64,000 bases of DNA from Siphonodentalium dalli (lineage: Eukaryota; Mollusca; Scaphopoda; Gadilida; Siphonodentaliidae). Positions 45,281-56,760 of the stretch are shown here, one piece after another; the stretch's first letter is position 1; the number at the start of each line of letters is the position of its first letter. A program made the position numbers and the translations under genes. Location: positions 264,648,077 through 264,712,076 of the forward strand of contig CP136061.1 in the NCBI GenBank assembly GCA_032622095.1. Reading direction: 5' to 3'. The notes under the pieces were generated by a model. The model did not search any database. It saw only the letters and a list, made by a program, of their open reading frames with translations, and had not been told where the DNA came from.

Positions 45281-46930
45281 ATTTGCTTCGAACAACTTTA
45301 CAGCCATAATAAGGCATTGGACACGCCCATTCAATTACTAACAGAAGCAGACGAGATTCCCACTGGCGCGCGGAGGATAATTTAAGAGAGCTCGGGGCTC
45401 CCCTTTTTGCGATTCCCATTCATGAATTATCCTATCTTCATAGAATTTCAATTTCCGATCCGAAATTGCCACAAAAGAAAAATCATTAAACATTTATAAT
45501 TCGATTAACGCATCAAGTTTTTGTAGCGCCACGGACAGCTGTTTGGTCGTATCAAGGACATCCTTCAGGAACAGTAACCATACTCATGATTAGTCAATAG
45601 ATTGTCATCATGCCAAACGTCGGCCGTAATTTCCTTTCACGTAATCGGCCATTATTGGCATTAAAGCGACACATACTCATCTCTGCATGGTTAACACACA
45701 TGACATCCTATAATCCCCGCTGTGGGCAAATGTTGAGTAAACCGCGTTGCAGGTACGAGTAAAGACTACAGGTAGTTTTGTTTTGAGGGAAGTTTTGTTA
45801 TTAGCGCGCGCCGCGTGTATACTGTCCTGCAAATTCTTGATAGCTGTGGTCCGATGGGCATTTTATTTATAGGTAATTGTTTTTTTCCGGTTTAAAAGTC
45901 GAACTGCGCGACCAGGAGGCCGAGTCCGGTAAAAGGTGTAGTTGGGAATTTCAATTTCGTTTATTGTCCTTTACATTATTAAGTCAATAATGTTGATTTT
46001 TGGTTTGTGACAATCTATGTCAATTACCAATAAAAGAAATTTAAAAGATAATTTGTAAGTCTTATATTTCAACTTTTATAGACATTTTTCGTTCTGCAGC
46101 CCACTGATTGTTGTGGTCGGAGACGGCCGAGTCGGCCACCGGTTCGTTAATTAGGTGCTGGTTGTTATTGTTATTTTAACGGAATTCTGAGTTGGTCAGT
46201 CGCGAAACCAATATATTTTATATTCTATAATTCCAATCATGGGTATATAATATATGATCTTGAGAGCGTTACCATTTCTGACTATGGTTTTCTTGTTATA
46301 TTTGTCGGACACAAATCCGGATCCAAGAGGTGCTTGATTAACCCAGCTTTAACCAATGTCAACAGTTCGACGAATAAAGCTCTATAAGATGGCGAAATGC
46401 TCGATGAATTGTTAGAATAATCTTCCATGTTTCAATTTTGTGTGTTTTCTGCTCTAAGTTGAGTGCGTGGTGATAAATTGGACAACGTTGTCAACGTCCC
46501 ATTGATAAAGATATAGTTTAGGAAACTAAATATAAATTCACATTGGAATTTGCTGCATTGGTAATTGCACGTGACACTCCACGGTGTCACGATTTTTGCT
46601 CGCGTCTCGTTTTACTCCTGCCCACATTCGTTTTACTCAATAGATGTAACTATGGTAATGTTTGTAAAGATGCCTTAATTCGAGTTACTGGATATGGATA
46701 AGTGCCCCATCTAGATTGCTCCCAAGTTTTCAAAAAAATTTACTCCGAAATTCCTGACGCGCTAGACTAAGATTGTGTTTTTCTCGAGAACTGATATCTG
46801 AATTTTCTCTGAACTATATACCGTCACAGCATAAATAGGCCTTGTCTATCATATACGTCTTCCATTGGTTGGTGCCTGCAATGGGGATTCTAGATCGACG
46901 ACCAGCGTGGTTAAGTGGTACTGTTAATTT
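45281..46930. other. Gene-free stretch with low repeat content
   Basis: No long ORF, tandem repeat or strong inverted repeat was seen over about 1.6 kb, which is unusual for this window. It has local CpG-containing patches (45350-45400, 45800-45940 and 46110-46145, for example GAGACGGCCGAGTCGGCCAC). It could hold non-coding exons or regulatory DNA, but nothing specific supports that. Confidence 0.4.
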
Positions 46931-46959
46931 ACTTTGATGTTGGTGAGTCATGCTATAAT

Positions 46960-47750
46960 GTTGGTAAGCCAAACTGATGCTGTTAAGAAAAATTAGCATT
47001 ATTTATATCTGAAATTTTCATTTTCGCGGCGTTTCGCCAATCTGAACGAATCGCGAGGAAATCGAATTAGTGTATAAAACATTCAAAAAACATGTGTTAC
47101 AAAATGTATTTAATAATGGGTGTGACCGGTGTTGGTTGATGCAAGCACCAACTCCGTTTAAATATTTTAAAGATGCATAATCCGAATTAACGCCCCTAAA
47201 TTACTATATATTTCTTTGGCTTCGGGGGGGGGGGGGGTAAAATAATATTTGATTCGAGTCGAGGAACCCACCCATCAGAGTGATCAGATATCGATGTTGA
47301 AATCTATTATTTTTCACCACCGATAATTTTAGGTGGCCCAGTAAACAGTCGACGAGAAGATGTTATCGGACCAAATTGCGGATGAAGATGGATAACTCTA
47401 AAATCAAGTGGCTTTTTGTGTCAGATATTTGACAAACCGGAAAAATTTCGTTGAACAAAATGTTGATAAATAACTTGCTTTGGGCAAGTTTATACTGTAG
47501 TTTACTGTGGTTATAATTATTTTTGGGCAATTACTCGATTCTGATAACTGAAGCGGCATTTCAAACAAAAATTGTTGTTCCTGGAATCTGATGATATAGG
47601 GACCGTCTGATTGGATTGAGTACCTTTAAATTCTATCGGTTCTAGTGGCTTTTCTTCATTCGTTAAGATTGGCCAAACATCGCGAAAATGACAACTTTAG
47701 AAAAATAAGGGGACTTTTTCATCAGCATCGTTTTGCCATATATACCATGC
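46960..47750. mobile_element. Inverted-arm element with nested family F
   Basis: 46970-47050 (GATGCTGTTAAGAAAAATTA, TTTCGCCAATCTGAACGAAT) is mirrored at 47660-47745 (ATTCGTTAAGATTGGCCAAA, ATCAGCATCGTTTTG). Family F copy 4 occupies 47171-47625. Confidence 0.7.
47171..47625. mobile_element. Family F TTAA MITE, copy 4
   Basis: Flanked by TTAA at 47167-47170 and 47626-47629. AGATGCATAATCCGAATTAA start and TTGGATTGAGTACCT end. A G run at 47226-47237 expands the TTCGGGGG motif of the family. Confidence 0.92.
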
Positions 47751-48139
47751 ATGTAGTACCAGCATCATAGCAATTATCAGGACCACTTGACCGGCGCTAA
47801 AACATTCAAACTACATGTATATATAATGTCGACACAAAAACTTACTATTCAGTACAGCTATCGACTCGAGAACTCGCGGTCACGAGTATAAAATACAAAA
47901 GACCAGTGCCGCAAGTGCGATTTATTCCCCCCCAATGCATCCAGAGGATATTACAAACTTGGAATAATCTTCCTCAATTTGTACTTGAAGCTAATGGATG
48001 ACTTCAAAGTAAGCACAAATATTTTAGTCCGATTTGCTTTGAAATTTTCCAATGTCTATCGTCTAGTTTTGATAACACTTTTTGGAATCTTATTGTATGG
48101 ACTAATGGGACTTTTATCGAAATGGCATGGTTGCCATAT

Positions 48140-48915
48140 TTGCGGCCATTTTGGATCTGGTGGGGTGAAAGAGGTAAATATTTAGATTGGCTTGGGGCCA
48201 ACATACAACACCATTTGCTTACCCTAAATCGGTTAAGGGGCTGATAAATGGCATGGGTGCCCTATTTGAACCCACCTGGGCGGCGGCCATTTTTAATCGG
48301 GTAGGGTGAACGGGTGAATATTTAGATTGGTCAGGGGCCACCGTACAACACCCTTTGTTTGACCTAAATCGGTCAAGGGGTTGAGAGATGCAATGGGTGT
48401 CTAATCTGGGCGGCGGCCATTTTGGATCTCCGTGGGGTGAATAGTTAGATTTGCGTGGGGCTACCATACAACACCCTTTGCTTGACCTTAATCGGTCAAG
48501 GGAAATGGCATGGGTGCCATATTTGAACCCATCTGGACCATTTGATCCATTTTGGAGCGGGGTGTGGTGAATATTTAGATTGGATTGGGGGCCACACCAC
48601 GACACCCTTTGTTTGACCTATATCGGTCAAGGAGTCGAGAATGGCATGGTGCCCTATTTGAACCTCTCCAGAAGGTGGCCATTTTGGATCGGGGTGGGTG
48701 AAAAGGGTGAATATTTAGACTGGCTTGGGGGGGGGGGCACCACACAGCACCCTTTATATGACCTAAATTGGTCAAGAGGCCGATAAATTGTATGTGTACC
48801 CTATTTGAACCCCTCTGGGCGGTAGCCATTTTAGATCGGGTGGAGTGAAAGGGGTGTGTGGAAAGAGTGCCTTGTGGGCCACCATACAACACCCTTTATT
48901 TGACCTTAATATACA
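48140..48915. repeat. Six-unit tandem array, 120-146 bp per unit
   Basis: Each unit contains ATTTAGATTGG, CCACCATACAACACCCTTTG, GACCTAAATCGGTCAAGG, ATGGCATGGGTGCCCTATTT and GGCGGCGGCCATTTTGGATC-like words. Spacings are about 140, 121, 131, 146 and 142 bp. Units are diverged and frames are broken on both strands. Non-coding. Confidence 0.9.
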
Positions 48916-49044
48916 AAAATATATAATAGGGCATAAGGAATGGAAGTCACCTTCGTCCAACATGTGTTGAAAAATAAATGAACTAATTATATACGGACGA
49001 CTTATGTCTTGGAAAGACTTGTTGAAGTATACATGTAGCTAGAG

Positions 49045-49715
49045 ATTGGCTGCGGACACACGTATCACAGTAGCGATGGCATAGTAGGTGTGAAAATTTA
49101 TTATGCTGGAGTTTGGTGACAATTGGTCCGTCATAATTCTGTGCCATAGCTAGCCATGTCGCCCGCTGATTTTCCGCACAATGAGTCGACTGGACCAATT
49201 AACCATTGCTTGATCTCTACTCATTACGTTTTGCTAAATTGTATTCACGACGATATATATAATTGCACGATAGATCGTCCATAATTGTGTTTGATCGTGG
49301 CCTGGTGGCAATTCCTCATTGACTCACATATCATTATTGTGGTACGTTTTTTTTATATGATCTCAATGCATGCATGTTTATCTACTTATATTAATTTCAT
49401 TAGTAAGAACAATCATGGCTGTTAAGATGGGTTATTCATTAAGTTATCAAGTAGACTTGTGTGTTAGCATGCAAAATATAACACTGCGTGTTGAGTAAAG
49501 ATCAACATCGACAAGACATTTAGGTAGATACATCATTGAGAGATCGACCGTCGCTGGTAGACCTTGGTAGACTCATTGTGTGAATTTTCAGAGGGCGACA
49601 TGTCTTGCTATGGCATATTAATTATGACAACCAATTTTCACCGAACTCCACCATAATAAATTGTCACACCTACTATGCCACCGCTACTGTGGTACGTGTG
49701 TCCGCAACCATTAAC
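49045..49715. mobile_element. Element K with arms of about 147 bp
   Basis: Left arm (49045-49192) contains GCGGACACACGTATCACAGT, GGCATAGTAGGTGTG and GGCGAC-type words; the right arm (49569-49715) is its diverged inverted copy (GAGGGCGACATGTC, CACACCTACTATGCCACCGC). The interior of about 375 bp has no ORF. Confidence 0.85.
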
Positions 49716-49882
49716 GCAAAAAAAAAAAAAATATTATTTTCTCCACTCTGTAACAACGAAGAGCGTTTTTTGTTGTTGTTGACATATCCTGACGATTGCT
49801 GTGGAACATAACGATTTCCAATACCATGATCTGGAGTTTCTTTAATTTAGTGTTATTGACTTATTCAGTATACAACGGTTAA

Positions 49883-50465
49883 ATGGGTACTGTATGCCAA
49901 ATGTTGTTGTTGGTTTCTATAGTCTCCGAGTCGGAGAATAAGGTAACAATTTGTTCATTATTTGAAAGTCTGTTGAGTACGAAGTAGTGTTACGGATGAC
50001 AAATTTACCGGAATGCAAAAATACAAATTGTCGTTGTCGAGTAATTTTTGTACAGTTTTCAACCAAATGAATCAAATAAAAGTTATATTATAGGCATACT
50101 AGTCCCATATAATCATTTAAGTTATTGTATCGTCGCTAGTCAGTGAGTGGCTTGAGTGTTCTCCCCGTATCATCATAATATTTTAAGCGATCGTGTGTGC
50201 GATCGGTTTAACAATCCAGTATCCCTCAATTACTTTGTTTGATTACAGAAATTCGTAGTTTAATTGACGCCATTTTATGGCTCCAGTCATAAATTCAATC
50301 TATATCAAATTATTAACTTTTAAATTATTAAATTTTAAGATAACCTATTAACCTGAGCGTTTACAGAATACATCTTCGACTCAAATTACTTATGTTTTTA
50401 TATATTATCGATATTAGATCGTTGTTGTCACCGGAAATTTAATGAAAATGGCGCACAGTACCCCT
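49883..50465. mobile_element. TTAA-flanked MITE (family L)
   Basis: TTAA at 49879-49882 and 50466-50469. Terminal repeats ATGGGTACTGTATGCCA and TGGCGCACAGTACCCCT agree at 14 of 17 positions. Length 583 bp, no ORF. TTAA target preference suggests a piggyBac-type mobiliser (inference). Confidence 0.75.
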
Positions 50466-50469
50466 TTAA

Positions 50470-50932
50470 GGGGTCTGTGATGCAATGTACGGTCCATGGC
50501 CCATCGTCATAATAATAATTTGAGTTTGTTTTTAAATAAAAAGTGGACACAAAATATGACAATGTGGTGAGTATGTCTTTCGATTATCAAGTGTTATAAT
50601 AATATTATTTGATAAGTTGACTCGCGAAACCTTCAAATTCTCAATATAAACGAAGTTCTTTTCGAAATACCACATATCTCGTCCCAAAGTAATAAGAAAC
50701 TGTTGCATATAATTCAGCAATATATTGTAATAACTAGGCGTTTCAATAACTGAATTAAAAACAAAAAGATATTCACTAGGAAGGACTCTAAATTGCATTA
50801 GTATATATATGAACTAGGCACTTTAGTAATCTACTGATTCCCGTCTTATGTACCTACTCCCCCACCCAACCACCAGTTCTCTATTATTGATATACCGTAT
50901 GTGCTGCCTTCCAGAGTAGCTGACTATAACAC
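50470..50932. other. Gene-free stretch
   Basis: AT-rich. A minus-strand open frame (50532-50798) has no recognisable domain. Confidence 0.45.
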
Positions 50933-50963
50933 TTAACCCTTTACCCAACAGAAAGGCCCTGTG

Positions 50964-51031
50964 CCAAATGCATTCTCTTATATATGCGAGTCGACCATAG
51001 GTCGCCTCGCATATATAAGAGAATGCATTGG
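50964..51031. repeat. Hairpin module, inverted
   Basis: Consensus palindrome with one extra A in the left arm (CCAAATGCATTC). Confidence 0.94.
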
Positions 51032-51102
51032 CTTAACACATTAAAAATTATAAAATTGTTAAAGAATGTAAGAAAAAATGGTAAAAAAAGATTTTTTTTA
51101 GG

Positions 51103-51169
51103 CCAATGCATTCTCTTATATATGCGAGGCGACCTATGGTCGACTCGCATATATAAGAGAATGCATTGG
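51103..51169. repeat. 67-bp hairpin module
   Basis: Consensus palindrome, followed by CACAGGGCATAAC. Confidence 0.95.
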
Positions 51170-51668
51170 CACAGGGCATAACTGTAACCATCACAATGTG
51201 GTCAATGAGCCGGTTCCAATGATATCCATATTTGTATGGTTTTATTGAGACAGACCCAATATAATTTAGGCTGTTGCAGCTTTATTTTGGCCGTTTTTGG
51301 CCGGTTTGTTGGGTAAAGGGTTAATGAAAATATTCATTTGCACAAAACCCTGCTCCGACATTAGATAAAACGAACAAAGAATCACACGAACTCCACCAAA
51401 TGTTATAGCAACCAAATCAACCCATAACCCATATATCAAAATGCTCAGGGCCCTATACTATATTACACAATTAGTGTAATCACAAGCTTCTGTGGGGCGC
51501 CACACAAAAGGTGTCGATTACCATAGATCTCCACTCTTATTCTAACAGTGAAAAGGCGACTTCTTGAAATGCCGCGTTCACATGCATGGTGACCAATAAA
51601 ATAATAGGTTTTCCACATGTGACTTGATTGACCAATGAAAAAAAATGATTCCTCGGAGGCACTCATTG

Positions 51669-52695
51669 ATAGATAGATAATGATTTATTGGCAAAAAAAC
51701 ATCCACACGAGGACAGTTTGCTAATACAATGGATAATAGTATACAAAACATGTGATAATAAAATTACATAATATGCTAAGATGTACAAGGAGTCTCAGGA
51801 TCATGTATCATATTTATGGTTTCCTAACTGTTATTTGCTCAGCACGAGTATCGAAGAAGCGACGGATCAGTTTACATAGTATTCGTGTTAGAGTGGGACA
51901 GTCATTTGTCAATATAGTAGTAAATTGATCGTTGGCGTTAATGCGTTGAAAATTTGGATTATGGTTAACCATTGATTCGAGAAGCTCTCTTCGTAGTTGT
52001 GAATATGCAGTGCATTCCATAAGGAAATGTATTTCATCTTCTACGACATCATCGCAGCAAAACACACACTTTCTATTTTCTAATTGTACTGGGGGCTGTA
52101 AATGACGCCCCTTTTCTATAGCAAGTACATGTTACTGATTCTGAATCTGGTGAAAGCTATTCTGTCTTCCAATGATTTCGCGTTCAGAAGATAGGACTCA
52201 AGCCTATACTCTTTCTTGTAAAGTCGATATGTTCTGAGTTTGTTGCTGCCTGATTTTGAGCAGTCGTCACTCAGGCTAGCTTGGAAGTACTCGTTGTAGC
52301 TATTTTGTAAAGATTTTCGGAAAATTTTCGTTATCATGTCGGTGGCTTAACCAGTCTCTGGTAATGTTAACCCTAGAGATTCGACTGATTTGAAAATTGA
52401 TTTTGAAGATAATACCGTCCGTTGTTCTTTAACCGCATTTCGTAGAAGTTCGCAGTCCGAACGCGAGGTGACATGTACTGATAGCATAATTCGACATTCT
52501 GCAAGCTGCATCTATATACAGAGGATAGCTGCATGCCTAGTTCTGCACGGACAGCATTATTTGATGCATATTTTCCAGCACCTATACACGTTTGCAAAAT
52601 TTAATATGAACTGATTCACAGGCTAGGAGATCGTGATTTTTAGATGTTATCTCGACACCCCACAGTTCACTGCCATACATAATTATTGGTTTGAT
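51669..52695 (-). pseudogene. Truncated, decayed LINE ORF2 C-terminus
   Basis: Minus-strand frames 52373-52597, 52116-52337 and 51814-52065, plus an out-of-frame stretch up to about 52695 (PIIMYGSELWGVE), line up as the C-terminal third of a LINE ORF2. IMYGSELWG is the post-RT motif. The end has a zinc-knuckle-like CCDDVVEDEIHFLMEC, nearly the same as in the 31.6-kb copy. Frameshifts and stops separate the pieces. The 3' flank ends in GATA units (51669-51683 on the plus strand), a LINE tail. Inactive. Confidence 0.85.
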
Positions 52696-52924
52696 ATGTT
52701 ATCGCTAGTGCATGGATGATCCGTGTTCAATTTGATTAGTGGTAATCGGTATCCTTTAAATAATCGCTCAGTGAGTACACCGCAACCGTTCGTGCATTGT
52801 GTTATATTTCGTCAATGGTTATCGTCTGTTCTAACAATTCAAGTTGTACGATGTATTTCAATGTCTAGTTGGGTTGTCATTCAGAATCACTGGAGTATTC
52901 TATTGATAATATGTACAAGAGACG

Positions 52925-52992
52925 TAGCTAGAGGGTCTCAGGTGCAGGTTTAAACTCCAAGTTGTGTACCCACAAAGGAGACCCTCTAACAA
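52925..52992. repeat. Small inverted repeat
   Basis: TAGAGGGTCTC and GGAGACCCTCTA are separated by about 45 bp. Words such as GGGACGTGG and CACGTCCCTG recur near 53936, 54311, 55540 and 55621, hinting at a dispersed older element across 52.9-55.9 kb. Confidence 0.5.
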
Positions 52993-53967
52993 CGTCGCTG
53001 CACGAATGTCATAATTGGTCAATACTCCAATACAGACTTTAGGTTGTTTACCACGATACAACCGCTTGATTGCCGCAGTGTGAATTCCATTCCGGGGTCA
53101 ATACTATGAACAATTTTATACCTGTAAATACAAATTGTATTTATTAATTTGTAATTACAAATTTGTGTTAACTATCATAGTGGATTCATAGTACAGGGAA
53201 AATGTAGCCGTATTATTGTAATACCTTAGACTGGGCGAGAGGTGAACCCCCTAAAACGCAGCTGTAAAACTTGGAAAAAACTAACTCACCACTCTGCTCC
53301 CATGCACCCGTTATCAGTGTTATCTGAATACCAGTTCAAATTAGACTGACATGTATATAGAGCTAAAATAACCGACAACAATTGATTTGGGGAAGTTACA
53401 ATGCGTGCTATTATTTTGTGATTAGTGATAACGCCGGTACTATGATACGATGAGCTAACAAAATCTCGCAAATTTCACAAAGATCTACTGTTGATTATTG
53501 TAGATTGCTTACGGACAAACATTTGCCTGTGAGTGATTCACAATATAGTGAATCACGGCAAGCCAAAGTTACAAAAGAAATAACCAATCATAAGTTGAGA
53601 GGTGATCGCTTATCAGAGCTGTCCAATCGGTTCACGGATTGCTAAGTTGATGACCACTTGTCTGCGCAAAATTAACAAATAAACTGTTCGTTTGCAGTGT
53701 GTGTATGTAAGTACACGTTAGTGTAATAACGAGTACTACAACCAATTTGGTATCATTGTTTTTACAAATTACAAATTTACAACCATTCAGTTTGTGAAAA
53801 TAAAATATTATTTTGATGGTATAGCATTATATATATTGTGACCATACTATGATTTCAAACTGATCCGCTACTCTTATCATAGCACATCGAGGCAGTAACG
53901 TGGCTCCATTTTATTGGGGGGGGGGTATCGAAGCAGGGACGTGCTAATGGTCTCGGTTATAGGAGTG

Positions 53968-54255
53968 ATGGGGACCCCCGGTGGTCCAGTCGGTAGAGTG
54001 TTAGGTGCATTACACCGTCACAGGCCGCCCAGTGCTGACGAAGCTGGTTCGAACCCCGTCATAGGGAGGGTGACCGGAATCGTGTATCTGGGCAAGTGTG
54101 TCAGTTGATTCCGGGGTCGGTGGTTTCTACACGCAGTGCGACGATTTCCCTGTGAAATCAAGTCTCTGCGTGGTCTTTCCTCCACCCGTAAATTTGACAA
54201 CGACAACGCCTAGCGGCTAGAACGACGATAAACCCTAATAAACCAAACCAAACCA
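53968..54255 (+). mobile_element. tRNA-derived SINE with target-site duplication
   Basis: The head resembles a tRNA gene with RNA polymerase III boxes: an A-box-like GGTCCAGTCGGTAGAG (about 53983) and a B box GGTTCGAACCCC (about 54046). A body of about 190 bp follows, then a tail of AAACC/ACCAA units. The 9-bp direct repeat ATAGGAGTG flanks it at 53959-53967 and 54256-54264. It would be transcribed by Pol III and moved by a partner LINE. Extra bases between the boxes rule out a functional tRNA. Confidence 0.9.
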
Positions 54256-54471
54256 ATAGGAGTGGTGGTCATTTTATAATTTCAAACTGCTCCGATATCT
54301 TATAATCTAGATAGGGACGTGGCTATATGGGCTCAGTTTGGCGATGGGGTGTCCATCCTATAATTTCCATATGCACCCTTTGAATAAAAAAAATGCCTAT
54401 AAATTCCACATAGCGATGGAATCGTATATCAAGAGGAAAGTATTTTAATTGTTCTACGCTGATAACAGAAG

Positions 54472-54774
54472 TTAGTCAATATGACTAACATATGTTAGTC
54501 AAACGTTTTTCCTCAGGATGACTGACTTAGTTCAGCCAACATGACTGAGGCATAACATTAATCAAAATTACTAGGGTGGTGTTAGTCATAACGACTAAGA
54601 AATGGGGATTCAAGACGACTAATTAGTCAAAATTGCCAGGATTTAGTCATAACTTTTCTTAGTCAATTGGAAGGCGAAAATTAAAGATGCTGAATTATGT
54701 GCAAATAATTCCAATACTTGACCAAAATTACTCAAAATGTTTGTGACTAACACTAAGTTAGTCATATTTAGTCA
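54472..54774. promoter_or_regulatory. Cluster of ten TTAGTCA/TGACTAA heptamers
   Basis: Exact TTAGTCA or TGACTAA occurs at 54472, 54482, 54495, 54582, 54623, 54643, 54659, 54744, 54758 and 54768, on both strands, with near matches (CGACTAA, TGACTGA) between them. The motif resembles an AP-1-type bZIP half-site pair. Whether it is a regulatory array or a degenerate short repeat cannot be told from sequence. Confidence 0.5.
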
Positions 54775-54779
54775 GTTGG

Positions 54780-56760
54780 GGTGTTGACAACTTACTGTTA
54801 CAGCTTGAAAATCAGAAGCCAACCGGTGTAAACAATTACATTTCACAGAAATAGAAGTTTCTAATTGAGGGGTGGGGGATACAGTTGGATATCGACGTTG
54901 ACGCATCGAAGAGAGCATCTTGTCACGTCACTGCGAGTAGCACTCACTATTTGTATCAATCACTAACTTTTGTCAGAGACGTTGTGACTCATACGATTTG
55001 GCGACTACTCACCAGACTACTCACAGTCATCGTGTTCACAAGACCACTATCGCCATGTCCCTGTTTATGAGATTTCCATTGATAACACATTTTTATAAGG
55101 GGGCGCTACATCCCTACGAATCAGATGGTTATATGCTCCGGTTTAAGGATGTGAAAAGCGACAATTTATGTTTGACACCCTATATAGACATTCTAGACAA
55201 GTTCCTTAGCGTTGTATCTTTCAATACATTGGGTAATTTCAGTAGTTACAAGGAACACATACTGCTACCTCACGTCCAAGCTGACACCCCCTAAGGTTTG
55301 ACAAATTCTAAATATAGGCCATTTCAATCCCAACTTTTGATCAAAGGTGGTAAATATGCAAATGTTGGTCTAAAACAACACATACCCCCTAATAAATTGT
55401 TGGAAAAACTGAATAACAGAACAAGTTCAACCTATTGTTGTTGTAAAATTTCCAATTCATGTTGTTCCAGGTATCAAATTTCCAGCTGTTGATCGTGTTG
55501 ATAAAATGTTTGGGGCAAGAAACATAACCCAACCCCCTTGTCGGGACGTCCCTGTGGGTTGTACTTGAGATTTCCAGCTGACAAAATATTTTCACGAGGG
55601 GGTGAATCGACCCCGTGTTCCCACGTCCCTGCGTATCATAGATATATATATTATCCGGGTTAAGGGTGTGAAAACTGAAAAATTATGTTTCATAGTACTG
55701 GAACATTCTTTGTGATTGGAGATATTTGTAAATACAAAGAACACGTACTATTTGTGATTTATGTTTGTAATCGTAGGTTCATAGTATTGGCGGAATGATA
55801 AATTGTTATTTCTTACAAACAATTGTAGATTCTTACAAAGAAAAAGTTTACTAGTATTGACCCCTGATCAAACCCAATCACCCATCGGTAATGCGCCCAC
55901 GAGCACACGGGTATAATCTACACTATTACAATACAGTGGTCTATTGCGCTTGGCGCATCCTGTGTACCTCCCATAACATTGTGATTACAATTATTATGGT
56001 CCATAGTATAGGTCACTGGAAGGCACTACACCAAACACCATACAAGCATAAATTCATGCATATAAATATTTTCAGCTGTCATCTTGTAAATATTTTGTAT
56101 GCCTAATTGTTTGTATTGGGAGAGGGGCTTCATAAGTTGACAAAAACTTGTACCCCGATCCCTTTTGTATATATATATGCAAATAAAACATGTGGTTCCC
56201 CTTTTACGGCATGACGTTTTATGTACCGACATGCGCAGTCTATTATCACTCCATTTTACTTGGGAATATAAAAAAAGAATTTGTTTTGTGCAAACATAAT
56301 TCCAATATTTCTTTGATTATCAGGATTCATTTTCCCACCCTCCCACCCCAATATTATGTTAGCAGCTTGAAATTCATGTTTCAAATCACACTAATCCGTC
56401 TCTTGAAATTCAAAACTTTTTATTATGGCTACATATATGTTACCATTATTATTAATGCAACAGCTAGATTATTGCACCTAATGCGCACGAGTGTAGACTA
56501 TAAACGATATCTGATACTACGGAGGATGACATAGTTTTTGATATGCGATCTCTATCTGATTTTAGTGATCTTTTAACAGTATCGATCAGAGGATCAATAT
56601 CAGATCGTGCATATCCACTGATCCTTAAAAGACGCCATTTTATTTCTAGATGTGTGAGCTCCCGCTTCGAAATTTGTTGGTCACATTAAATCGAATCTTC
56701 TAATCCCCCAATACCACAGAGACGTCAGATTTATCTTGTTTTGAATAAATCGACCAAATT
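54780..56760. other. Gene-free stretch
   Basis: Several short plus-strand frames, none with a recognisable domain. Palindromic AT patches (ACAAATTTGTAATT-type) recall those at 53130-53170, possibly as inverted parts of one old element (GGGGTCAATACTA at 53096 and its complement near 55855). Confidence 0.4.

Larger units (their letters stand above)
50937..51320. mobile_element. TTAA MITE with two hairpin modules
   Basis: TTAA at 50933-50936 and 51321-51324. Ends CCCTTTACCCAACAGAAAGG and GGTTTGTTGGGTAAAGGG. Modules at 50964-51031 (inverted) and 51103-51169 (forward) are separated by ATTATAAAATTGTTAAAGAA, as in family D. The right quarter (51180-51300) is unique to this copy. Confidence 0.9.

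Noticed and set aside
48004-48963. Several minus-strand frames with GGP and SKYSP motifs
   Set aside because: They follow the 120-146 bp tandem units and break at every few units.
53975-54060. Possible tRNA gene
   Set aside because: Box-like sequences are present, but the spacing is wrong for a cloverleaf, and the body, tail and target duplication identify a SINE.
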